Of a DNA stretch of 64,000 nt, positions 25,275 to 36,514 are shown one piece after another (within the stretch, counting starts at the first letter, position 1; each line of letters begins with the position of its first letter). The position numbers were made by a program, and so were the translations under genes. The DNA is from Argopecten irradians (taxonomy: Eukaryota; Mollusca; Bivalvia; Pectinida; Pectinidae), in assembly GCF_041381155.1 (NCBI RefSeq), contig NC_091134.1:38151338-38215337 (forward strand), written 5' to 3'. Under the pieces are notes generated by a model that was given only the letters and a program-made list of their open reading frames with translations, did no database searches and was not told the DNA's origin.

Positions 25275-26949
25275 ACGTATACTCTCATCTAAACATACAT
25301 AAAGCATAAAGACAAGAACTAATGGTGCATAAATGCTGTGTTGTAACGAATGCCTATAAAGCTTCCTGATTTTCACAGGATCTCAGCGCATTTACAATTT
25401 GGTGTATGATGGTCATTTTTTGCACATACATGTAGGTATATACTATGGAACGATGTTTAGAACATTTTTGTTTCAATGTCATATCATACAAAGTGGCAGA
25501 GATATTGGCTCATGAAATTGACAATTCAATTGCCAAGATCATCTCGAGTTGCGTCTTTTTGACCATCATTTAACTTACTTACTAGTTACTGAAACCAAAG
25601 GTATAGAATTGCATAAGGACAAAAATTTTCATGATATTAACATATACATGTACATCGTTGTTTGAATGCTGTTAGATCTAGCCGCTACTGAGACGCGCAG
25701 TGTTACGTGTTAATAACCACATATAAAATATATTCAGAACTTGTTTGTACAAAAGTGGCGGCTTCATTTCACATAAATCACACAAAATGTTGAGGCTTCA
25801 TTTAAAGATATAGTATATCTTATTACCCCATCTTAGGCAGTGATCCGTTCAATGCACATGTATGATTCACAAAAAGTTATATACATGTACATTGTAATTT
25901 GTCCTCTATCTATGTTGCATTTGTTGAATGTTGTAATTATGTTTCTGTACACAGTTTTTTTTTTTTTTGAAAATTGACTAATAATAAAGTTTGAAGTTTG
26001 AAAGTCCAGAGACACGACAGGTAGTGATCCATTCAGTTGATTTTATCCTTTAACAGACAACATCAACTAAGCCACAATTGTGGGCACTGTCTAGACCCAG
26101 TAGGTAGCTAAATCGACAAGTTTGTCGGTCATTTTACACATTTTTCACAAAAGCTTTCATCTTAACATACATAAAGCGTAAAGACAAGAACTAATATGGT
26201 ACATGATTTGGATGATTTTCACGGGGTCTCAGCGAATTTACAATGTGGTGTTTAATGGCCAATTGTCGCACATTCATGTAGGTATATACTATGGAACGAT
26301 GTCTATAACAGTTTTGAGTTTCAAGGTCATATCATACAAAATGGCAGAAATATTGCCATCAAAATACTGTCATCAAAGTAATCATGTAGGTATATACTAT
26401 GGAACGTTGTCTAAAACAGTTTTGAGTTTCAAGGTCATATCATACAAAATGGCAGAAATATTGCCATCAAAATACTGTTATCAAAGTTAAATACACGATC
26501 GCGCCCGGTCACGAAGACAACTCGAATTGCGTCGTTTTGGCCATGAAACTAAAGGTATAGAATGCATTTACAAGACTGCATAAGGAAAAAATATTTGAAT
26601 AAAGATGTGTTTTCACGTTTTGAAAATATTGATATATAATCGTTCTTTGGATACTGTTAGATTAGGCCGCCACTGAGGCGCACAGTGTTACGTGTTAATC
26701 ACTAAATATACTGTAAAATATACAGAACTTGTTTATACAAAAGCGGTGACTCTATTTCACTTTACACACAATACAATGAGGCAAGATTATATTCCAATTG
26801 TTTTATTACTGATACATCTATCTAATTCAAAAGCAATTAAATCCTACTATGAAATTTACAAATAAACCCCTACAATCTAAACTATGACTAAATAACCTAA
26901 CATGTGGCTTCTTGGGAGTTACTCGTATGACTACAAATATACTTGTTAT

Positions 26950-27320
26950 ATAGGTAGACTTCTACCCTTAATTTTACCAGGAATGACCCATCTGGTATCA
27001 GGTTATGCTTTAGAAATATTGCAGGTAGACTTCTACCATGCATTTAGGGGTGACCTTATTTACCAGGGGCGGACCCATCTGGTTTGAAGTCAATTTTCCT
27101 ACCGGGGACCTTATTTACCGGGGGCGTCCCCACCGGTATCAGGTTAAGAATTTTTTTTCTACCACGGACAACTTTATTTACCAGGGATAGCACCTCAGCC
27201 GGTATCAAGTTAAATCCTCTGGTTTAATTGATAGATCTTATATATAGGTATAACTTTTATTTCAGGGACAACCTTATTTACCAGGGGTACAACCTCAACC
27301 GGTATCAAGTTTAAATCCTC
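26950..27320. repeat. Degenerate minisatellite, unit about 60-80 bp
   Basis: Five or so copies of 'ccttatttaccagggg', a 'ccggtatcaagtta' type segment and 'cttctacc'. Copies vary in length and carry small insertions. Confidence 0.65.
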
Positions 27321-27427
27321 TGCGTACCTATTCATTTCAGAAAATTATTTTAATTGATCTATCAATTATCTGAATCGGGGGTAAAAATTGTTGTTTGCAA
27401 CCAGTTGTTTGTAATTTGTTTAGTATT

Positions 27428-27515
27428 TTGTTTGATTAATTAACGTCCTATTAACAGCTATGGTCATGTAAGGACGGCCTCCCATGTATGCGGTGTGTTG
27501 CGTGTATGTTGTGTT
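27428..27515 (-). mobile_element. Inverted SINE-type fragment
   Basis: Reads 'ttaacgtcctattaacagct' then 'aaggacggcctcccatgtat', the reverse of the 22195 SINE tail and core. Only about 90 bp remain. Confidence 0.6.
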
Positions 27516-30050
27516 GAGTAACTCCAAAACATATTAACATATGTTGATAAATATCTTTAGAAAGCATATTACAATAAAATATAATTAAAGTTATGTAATT
27601 AACAAAACAACATAAACTTTAGGAGTATCTGGGACAATAACAAGCAAATTACTCTGTTCCAGGAATTATGAAATTGACCAGAGCCCAGCTATCTAGTACC
27701 TAATATTCCTGTCACATAAGATTTGCCCAATCATAATTGACTGTCTTAGTCATGTGACTAATCAGCCCAAGACTAACTAGGACGCTGTCGAAACAAGTGT
27801 CCTCTACTGATTGGTTAAAGGCTAGATCCCCTAAACTATAATACCCTAAATTATGTACACACACCCACACCACGTGTAAGACCCCACTCCCTTTCTGACA
27901 TCACTGCCCTTCCTTATCCAGACCCTAAAGCAATTAATCACAGCCCAAGGCTGAATAACATCCCTATGCATAAACACCCTCCCTTAGATATTCAGAACAA
28001 AATAATGACAATAGTCCTGACTGCTTGACCTCAATTGAAATGACCTGCCAAACTCCCATAAATAAACAAAGGCCTTGTCTGACTCCCTCATCCAACTCTA
28101 TTCCCTGACACCCCCCCCCCCTCTCCTTTTCCCTATGTGTCTGTAATTGATGCCCTGATTACAACATAAGGTAAATTCAGTATAAAATATAAATCAAGCT
28201 TGTTACAGATATATGAATATAGGTATATGTATTGTGTATAAACAAAAATTAAACAAATTTACATACAAATCGCACAAAATAATGAGATTTCATTTATAGA
28301 TAAAGTATATCTTAATATCCCATCTTTGGCAGTGATCCGTTCAATGCACATGTATATTTCACAAAAAGATATATAATTTGCTTCCATCTATGTTGCATTA
28401 ATTTTGTTGAATGTTGTTAATTAATATGTTTCTCTACACGGTGTATTTTGTAAAGAGACTAGTAATACAGTTTGAAGTTTGAAAGTCCAGAGACACGACA
28501 GGTAGTGATCCATTCAATTGATTTTATTTTCACCAGTTCTATTAAAATACAATTTAAACAATCTTTTTCAATGTAAAAATCTTTAAGTGACAACATCAAC
28601 TAAACCATAAGTATGGGTACTGTCTAGACCCAGTAGGTAGCTAAATCGACAATTTTGTCGGTCAAGCTCTCATCTAAACACATACATAAATCATAAAGAC
28701 AAGAACTAATATGGTGCATAAATGCTGTGTTATCACGGGTGTGGAAGCCTATAAAGCTTCATACATGTTTGTACATGCCTTTGAATGATTTTCACGGGAT
28801 CCCACCGAAGTGTAATGACCATTTTTCGCACATTCATGTAGGTATATACTATGGAACGATGTCTATAACAGTTTTGAGTTTGAAGGTCATATAATACAAA
28901 ATAGCAGAGATATTGGCTCATGAAATTGGCAATTTGATCATCAAAGTTTAATAACGATAGCGACCGGTCGGCGAGATCATCTCGAATTGCGTCCTTTTGA
29001 CCATGATTTAACTCACTTACTAGTTAATGAAACCAGAGATATACTACAGTAGAATGCATTTAAGAGACTGCATAAGGACAAAAAATTGAATAAAGATGTG
29101 CTTTCACGTTTTCATAATATTAACATATACATCGTTCTATGAATGCTGTTAGATGTGGCCGCCACTTGGACGCGCAGTGTAACGCGTTAATGATCACATA
29201 TAAAACAAACATAACATATACATATACATGAATCACACAAAATATTGAGATTGAATCTAAAGATAAAGTATATTTCAATATGCCATCTTAGGCAGTGATC
29301 CGTTCAATGCACATGTATGTTTCAGAAACATAAAAATATATAATTTGTCTTTCATCTATGTTGCGTTTGTTGAATGTTGTAAATATGTTTCTCTACACAA
29401 TGTATTTTGTAAAGAGACTAGTAATAAAGTTGAAAGTTTGAAAGCCCAGAGACACGACAGGTAGTGATCCATTCAGATGATTTTATTGCATCAGTTCCAT
29501 TAAAGTGCAATTTAAATAATATTTTTAAACTTAGAAACCTTTAATAGACAACATCAACTAAGCCACAATTATGGGCACTGTCTAGACCCAGTAGGTAGCT
29601 AAATCGACAAGTTTGTCGGTCATTTTATACTTTTTCACAAAAGCTCTCATCTTAACATACATAAAGCGTAAAGACAAGAACTAATATACTACATAAATAT
29701 GTCTTGTTACGGCTGCATATAAAGCTTCATACATGTTTGTCAGTGCCTTTGAATGATTTTCACGGGATCTCAGCGAATTTACAATTTGGTGTTTAATGGC
29801 CATTTGTCGCACATTCATGTAGGCATATACTATGGAACGATGTCTATAACAATTTTGATTTTCAATGTCATATCATACAAAATGGCAGAAATATTGGCTC
29901 ATGAAATTGGCAATTTGATCATCAAAGTTAAATAACGATCGCGACCGGTCGACGAGATCATCTCGAGACTGCATAAGGACAAAGATTTTGATTAAAGATG
30001 TGCTTTCACATTTTCATAATATTAACACATATACATTGTTGTTTGAATGC

Positions 30051-30204
30051 CAGGGGCGTAGGAAGCGGGGGGCTTTCAAAAATTGCCCCCCCCCCCCCCC
30101 CGTATCCCCGTATTCAATAATTTCCTGTTAGCGACGCCGCTGTCTATAGATGTGTACAAGGAAATTTGCTTCCCACCATTACGTTTCATCTTCATACGCC
30201 ACTG
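30051..30204. mobile_element. CAG...CTG-ended MITE, hAT-like, 154 bp
   Basis: It starts CAGGGGCGTAGGAAG and ends in the near-inverse of CAGTGGCGTATGAAG. It is flanked by a 5-bp duplication, aatgc (30046-30050 and 30205-30209). The sister 1-kb units at about 25668 and 29145 show the empty site 'gaatgctgttagat'. It contains a 16-C run at its left. hAT elements have CAG/CTG ends and 5-8-bp duplications. Confidence 0.75.
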
Positions 30205-30705
30205 AATGCTGTTTGATCTGGCCGCCAATGAGACGCGCAGTGTTACGTGTTAATAACCACATATAAAATATACAGAACTTGTTTATACAAAAGTGGCGGC
30301 TTCATTTCACATAAACCACACAAAATGTTGAGATTTCATTTATATATATAGTATATTTTAATATCCCATCTTAGGCAGTGATCCGTTCAATGCACATGTA
30401 TGTTCCACAAAAAAGTTATATAATTTGTCCTCCATCTATCTTGCATTTGTTGAATGTTGTAAATATGTGTCTCTACACAGTGTATTTTTTAAACAGACTA
30501 ATAATACAGTTTGAAAGTCAAGAGACACGGCAGGTAGTGATCCATTTAGTTGATTTTATTGCATCAGGTTAATTAAAATGTAATTTGAACAATCTTTTTA
30601 AACTAAAAAAATTTAAGTGACAACATCATCTAAACCACAAGTATGGTCACTGTCTAGACCCAGTAGGTAGCTAAATCGACAGAAAGTTTGTCGGTCATTG
30701 TCTAC

Positions 30706-31980
30706 AGTTTATGCGTCGAAGTCCAGATGAGTAGAACTTTTTAAGATAGTCCCTCCAACTTCGACTACTTAAGACTTTAATGTACTTTATACAGCAGGCA
30801 AAACAAAAAATATGCCATTTTATTTATGTGTTATTTATGTGCATATTGATTTCATCGTTATCCGTTCTTTAACTTTCAACTTTTTTCAGCGCTGTTTGTT
30901 CGTCAATGTGTGCAAATTGTGATCATCATATCGTGCGTTTCCACCCACCTGTCCGTCTGTCATTTGTTCGTGTATTTGTTTGTGTGTCTGTCTGTCTGAG
31001 TTAATACAATCATATATGGAAGCAGTGTGTTCTGTCTGTAAGGACGTGTGTATAGACAGTGGAATGAAGGGCACGTTGAAACCCGTATACAACTAGATAC
31101 ATAGCGGACTACTAGATACATTGCGTATATAATTATTTTTTTTCGTTCGTTCTTTTTTTTTATTTTTTGTTCGTTTGCTCTTTTCGTTCGGTATTTATTA
31201 TTTCTTTTTTTTTCTTTTGGGCGTCCGTTTGTTCGTTCTTTCGACCGTTCGTTCAGTCTGTGGTGTACATGTACACTTTTTATAATATTTATTGGGATAC
31301 AGAGTGTATGGTCAAAGGGGAGATAATTTACGTTTACTACTTTCCGCATATTGGTTCTAACTTTAGTTTATACGAATTTACCGGAGTTCCGGAATTTGAA
31401 TTTGTTTTGTATATTATTGGAGTCTTGAAAAAAAAAGTTCGAATGGACGCATGTATATACTTATAGGGATTGGATGTATTTTTTCTAATTTTCATATCGG
31501 CTATGAATAGCAGTTCTAAGCTATCTACAAATCCCGTGGAGCGCGTTAGCCTTCCGGTCGACCTTGGTTTGCAAATGACAAACGATAAACAAGAAATATA
31601 GTTAAAAATAAGATTTGATTGACTTATTATAGTAAACCTTAGTTGATTCTATATCAAGAAACAACACATAAGATATTTTGTAATAAAATACTGTAAGGGA
31701 CTATTTTTTTTATTTATATAAAACTGGCGCATTGTTTGAAATCAGCTGATCGATGCACGAGAATCGTTGTATTCATAGTGTATTCATAGTGTTTTCATAG
31801 GCAAATGTTTGTTTTCGTCAGTTGGTTGATTCATAAAGAGACGAACCACTCAGAATGTAACTATACTTTTATGAATGCTCATCTAGGGGATCACAAATCA
31901 GTACAGATATTTCGAATAGATGCGAACAGAAAACGTATTAAAGTGATTGTCTGATCGATAACATGATAATTTTGCTGCAT
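30706..31980. other. Low-complexity T/C-rich DNA, gene-free
   Basis: Contains 'gttcgttcg' and 'tctgtctgtctg' simple runs around 30960-31260. These produce overlapping open frames of 99 and 129 codons on opposite strands, rich in K/R/N/T on one strand and F/S/V on the other. They are composition artefacts. Nothing else was recognised. Confidence 0.6.
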
Positions 31981-32019
31981 TGAAATCCCGTGTTTTGATC
32001 GCGATTAAATCTAGTTTTG

Positions 32020-32095
32020 TTGTTTGTTTGTTCAAATGTACGTCCTACTAACAGCTAGGGTCACGTAAGGACGGCCTCCCATGTATGCGGTGTAG
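32020..32095 (-). mobile_element. Inverted SINE-type fragment
   Basis: 'acgtcctactaacagctagg' then 'aaggacggcctcccatgtat': the reverse of the SINE core and tail at 22195, preceded by the gttt-type tail. Confidence 0.6.
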
Positions 32096-32434
32096 CTACA
32101 CATGTACGTGTATTTACGCAAACATGTGTACATTGTTCATATATACGTGTACATGTAGAACTTAAAACATCCCGAAAAGTATTCAAAACTAAATGAAAAA
32201 AAGACCTTCGAAACGGCCCCTGTGTATACAAGATTGAGCCAAGGATATAATTTTAACCCGGCCGCTGATTGGCTGGCTAATTAAAAATTTCATAATTAAA
32301 GATGTTTTCTGTTTTCATTATGAATCACATGACCTTGAAAATAGTCATATTCTGTGTCTGAGATCATGCTCTTTAACATCCAATTCAAAACACCTCTCTT
32401 TGAAATACATAAATTACGGTAAAATTTACGTTAA

Positions 32435-32779
32435 AGATGCTCCACCGCTGACAAATGGTATTTTTTCACTATTAAAAACAGGAGCAGATGATTTAGTATT
32501 TTTCTTCAGTTACAAAAGTTACTTACTTTACACCATTACCATCATTGAAATGTTTGAGCTTCTAATTTTACTTCAAGTTAGAAATGTGAAAAATAATTAA
32601 TTGCATCCCGAAAAAATTCCGTACCACTATATCTTATATGGAATGAACTACTGAATGCGCATGCACCAAAGGCAAAATAAATTATTTTATATTACTTTTT
32701 GTGTTAATTAGACTAATATATACACGATTATTGTTCAAATGATGAATATAATTTATGCTCTGTCGGCGGTGGAGCATCT
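32435..32779. mobile_element. TTAA-flanked MITE-B, full length, 345 bp
   Basis: It starts AGATGCTCCACCGCTGAC and ends in the near-inverse GTCGGCGGTGGAGCATCT. TTAA lies on both sides (32431-32434 and 32780-32783). The sister core repeat near 33266-33310 shows the empty site 'acgttaaaaaatgaacg'. A second, right-truncated copy at 58331 is also preceded by TTAA. TTAA duplication fits piggyBac- or Kolobok-derived MITEs; a TA-target (Tc1/mariner) reading cannot be excluded because of flanking A/T. Confidence 0.8.
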
Positions 32780-34690
32780 TTAAAAAGTGAACGAAATGCC
32801 ATATTCAGAGGGCTATATTTCCACCATTTTCAAATTCATTACTTTGAAATTAAAACTCTGTACAGAGATTATGCCAATGTCTACGTTTACAAAAAAATCA
32901 ACACCTTACAATAAATGATAAAGCCGCTACGAGCTCAGAAATTACGTAAAGAAATAAGAAAATGGAACAAATTGACCTAATTGAGGAGCTATATTTCCGC
33001 TATTTTTCTATATAGCCCCTTTAAACTCCATAACTTTTGAAGACAAAAGTTCATACAACATAGGTATGAAAAATCAACACTGTACATACAGGTTTAAAGG
33101 CGCTGAAATACCTGTCGCAAGGACAAAAATAAACTAAAATTTCGGTTTTTGATGTCCTATATCTCCGCCATTTTGAATCATATGACCTTGAAATTGGTCA
33201 TTTTATGTATCTGAGAGAATGCTCTTCCACATCCAATTCAAAACATTTCTCTTTGAATTTTCATGAATTACGGTAAAATTTACGTTAAAAAATGAACGAA
33301 ACGCCATATTCGGAGGGCTATATTTCCGCAATTTTCAAATTTATGTCTTTCAAATTAAAAACCTGTACAGACAATAGGCCAAAGTCTACATTTACAAAAA
33401 ATCAAAATCCTAACTGAAATGATAAAGGCGCTACGAGCTCACAAATTACGGAAAAAAATCAGGAAATGAAACAAATTACCATATTTGGAGAGCTATATTT
33501 CCGCCATTTTTCTATATCACCCCTTGAAATTCATAACTTTTGAAAACAAAAGTTCTTACAACACAGGTACGAAAAATGAAGACTGTACATACAGGTTTAA
33601 AGGCGCTGAAACGTCTCGCGCAGGGACAAAAATAAACTAAAATTTCGATTTTTGATGTCCTATATCTCCGCCATTTTGAATCATATGACCTTGAAATTAG
33701 TCATTTTATGTGTCTGAGAGCATGATCTTTCACATCCAATTCAAAACATTTATCTTTGAAATTTCATAAATAACGTTAAAAAATGAACGAAACGCCATAT
33801 TCGGAGGGCTATATTTCTGCCATTTTCAGTGCTTTGTCTTTGAAATTGAAACCCGATACAGATAATATATTAAAGATACAGATAATATATTAAAGTCTAC
33901 ATTTACAAAAAATCAACACCCTACATTAAATTATAAAGGCGCTACGATCTCACAAATTACGGTGAAAAATAAGGAAATGGAACAAATTGCCATATTTGGA
34001 GAGCTATATTTCCGCCATTTTTCTATATAACCCCTTGAAATTCATAACTTTTGAAGACAAAAGTTCCTGCAACACAGGTACGAAAAATGAAGACTGTACA
34101 TACAGATTTAAAGGCGCTGAAACGTCTCGCGCAGGGACAAATATAAACTAAAATTTCGATTTTTGATGTCCTATATCTCCGCCATTTTGAATCATATGAC
34201 CTTGAAATTGGTCATTTTATGTTCCTGAGAACATGGTCTTTCATATGCGCTCTTCAGAACATTTCTACGCTAAAGTTCATATTTGACCTTTGTTTGACCT
34301 CATTTGACCCTCTAGCGAACTCATGACCTAAACATAATCTCTGATAACATGTAATGAGAAAAAAACTTTCAATATCGCGATCTACCTGAATAACTAAACA
34401 TGGACGATGTACAGCGTATAGTTATGAAGTTATGAGCATTTAAAGTTCGTTCGAAAAAAGTAGTTTTTTACGCCTGCGACCTTGACCTTGACCTTTATCG
34501 TACAAAATCGAACGTACGTTTCAAGCACTCATGTACCTACATAACGTGTCCAAATTTGAGCGTCGTACCTTGTTCCGTTCTTGAGAAAAAGTGTTAAGAA
34601 GGTTTCGTGGAAATAATAAGAATAATAAGAAAAAACAGAACAATAACAATAGGGATTTCCATCCTGAATGAATGGAAATCCCTAAAAATC

Positions 34691-36342
34691 AGTAACGTTA
34701 CTCCAAAAGGGTCAAAACAATTTATTGAAAAAAAATGATGTTAAAAATGCTCGTATACATGATTTAGCGAGGCCCTACTTTCACCACTAGAAAATATCTT
34801 AGACAGGAAATTGGTTGTAAACATAATGCTACCGGTACGTAAAGCAGACTGTATATGTTGTTGGCTAATAACTTCCAGACGCAAAACTTACAGGAGCATT
34901 TTGATGAGCTTGAAGAGGTTATGTAAATATCTATATATTCTTGTATGTCTCAATGGCAATTTCCTATGAGATTCGTGATTTTTATTTTATAACAACACAT
35001 GTATTTGGCGTGCTTTTGATACTAGCATTCCCCTTTGTCTGTATAATAAACGACCCAATCCGATTTATTTATGTTATAAACAAAGTAACCGAATAATTAG
35101 ATAGCAAGTTCCTAATCATTCTCGTATTCATTGTTCTGCAATATTCCTTACCACCACCCCTTTCTCATGTGAACATAATAGTTTTAGTAATTTCTTTTCA
35201 TGTCCCTATGATTATTTTCTGAAAATAAACTGGTTACTCCAAAATGTGTTTTCAATTACACGATCCGATTTTATAATGCTGTGAGTCGCGCGCAACACCC
35301 CAACCCCCACGACTGAAACAGCTGGACATTGTTGCGGGTTATATCTCTCGGCTCTGCTGCAAGCCCATTATAGTTGAAAGATAAAATCGACTGCAACTGA
35401 ATGTAAAAGGATGATGACGGTTATGAACGAAGCTAACGATGGATTATTATTGACAGGCTACCCCATTTACCTTTACTAATATCAACCATTGTTGTGTTAG
35501 GATCTTGTTAGGAGCTTTGACAGTGATTTTCTTTTAATCTTGTAAAGGACAGTATTTTTTTTTTAATCTTACTTTCAAATTGATAATATCAGTCTTATGA
35601 TATTTGAACTCTCCGTGCTATTTTAATTGATCAAATACCAAGCACATGTTGTGGTTTTTACCATTTTTTTTCTTAATTAAGACCTTTTAACTAATTCGCA
35701 TGTCCCTGTAAATTTTAACTCAGAAAAATGCTATCCCGCTACATTGTAAACTGAACTATCACGCCTTACCATATTTAGCTAACTGTCTACGAACACGTTT
35801 GCCTGTTTCAATACACATGCTCATTCAAAGATTTCAAATGTTTAAAGAATTTTAATCTCAAATAGCTGACTGCTTTATCACCGAACTGTCTGTAGCAGTA
35901 TGAGCTCGTATCGGGGTATGTTCATGTTCGGAGTTTTAAGTTTACATGTACATGTATTCGCTAGTATCGCGCTATCTTTACTTAAGTTTACTGACGTGCT
36001 TTTGCACATCCATTCGTATAAAACGTTATCTAAAATAGAATACAGGCACGTGACTCAGAGTCTGTATCACTTCCTTGCATAAATCTCTGATCAGGGACTT
36101 CATGAAAACGCTCCAATTCAATTCATATCACAGACACTTTCCAAATTGTTCCATGACAGGACCATGCAATTACAAATTAGCCCCATTTTGATAATTTAAT
36201 TAAGCATCTTAATGAGGTTACAATGTAAATACCAATTAAGTTTAAGACTTTAAACATAAATAGATAAGAATAAAATGAACAATGAAATTTTTATAGCTAA
36301 CCACAGTACATCAAATCATCTAACATCAACTTTTACCAATAC
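34691..36342. other. Gene-free DNA downstream of the EF-hand exon
   Basis: This is presumably intron of the minus-strand EF-hand gene, but no further EF-hand loop was found in it. A 60-codon ORF at 35900-36082 (+) has no recognisable pattern. Repeats are sparse here compared with the preceding 15 kb. Confidence 0.45.
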
Positions 36343-36514
36343 CTAGCAACGTAATTACCCTGGCTTGTTCCTCTGTTCCTTTAAATCCCGCAGTCTTCAG
36401 GACATCGCAGACCTCCTCAAATGTCAGCGCCCCACTCTTGTCTCTGTCCGCGGCATCGAAGTCGTCTGCCACTCGCGAAAGATGGCGTTGCGTCCAGGTA
36501 TCAAAATCCGCCAT
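36343..36514 (-). CDS. First coding exon of an EF-hand protein
   Basis: The ATG at 36514 sits in a good context (AAGAAAATGGCGG). The exon reads MADFDTWTQRHLSRVADDFD and then a canonical 12-residue calcium loop DRDKSGALTFEE (Asp1, Asp3, Ser5, Gly6, Leu8, Glu12), followed by the exiting helix VCDVLKTAGFKGTEEQAR. Two donors are possible: CAGG|gtaatt (exon end 36359) or CTAG|gtattg (36343). An in-frame ATG at 36580 would add 22 residues but has a weaker context. Later exons were not found; they should lie at lower coordinates among the repeats. EF-hand calcium binding is clear from the loop, but the exact protein is not recognised. Confidence 0.75.

Larger units (their letters stand above)
26783..28258. 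mobile_element. Insertion splitting the second 1-kb unit
   Basis: Comparison with the sister units shows the repeat stopping near 'cacaatacaatgag' (26766-26780) and resuming near 'cacaaaataatgag' (28272-28286). The inserted DNA contains a minisatellite (26950-27320), an inverted SINE piece (27428-27515) and a C-rich stretch with a 12-C run (about 28109-28121). The element class is unknown and the ends are approximate. Confidence 0.5.
25275..30705. repeat. Tandem array of about 1-kb units (four)
   Basis: The block 'ggcagtgatccgttcaatg' recurs at 25837, 28328, 29291 and 30373, with unit lengths of about 960 and 1,080 bp where not interrupted. Each unit carries, in order, 'cataaagacaagaactaat', 'ttcacgggatctcagcg', 'tatactatggaacgatgtc', 'catacaaaatggcagaaat', 'gacgcgcagtgttacgtg' and 'agacccagtaggtagctaaa'. 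The second unit has an internal duplication (about 26274-26381 and 26384-26485) and a 1.5-kb insertion (about 26783-28258). No ORF is conserved between units. Confidence 0.85.
31983..34690. mobile_element. Element with ~505-bp tandem core and hairpin end
   Basis: Left edge: 'ggaaatcccgtgttttgatc' with the family palindrome, next to a SINE piece. Core: 'gatgtcctatatctccgcc' recurs at 33151, 33654 and 34165, giving a ~505-bp unit, about 3.8 copies from 32330 to 34250. Right edge: a hairpin with 12-bp arms AGGGATTTCCAT/ATGGAAATCCCT (34651-34683) followed by CTAAAAA. The 32435 MITE sits in the first core copy. The architecture recalls pearl/Helentron-type elements known in bivalves, but no Rep/helicase is present, so the class is inferred. 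Confidence 0.65.

Noticed and set aside
30960-31466. Overlapping ORFs of 129 (-) and 99 (+) codons
   Set aside because: Simple-sequence T/C-rich composition keeps both strands open; no protein pattern.
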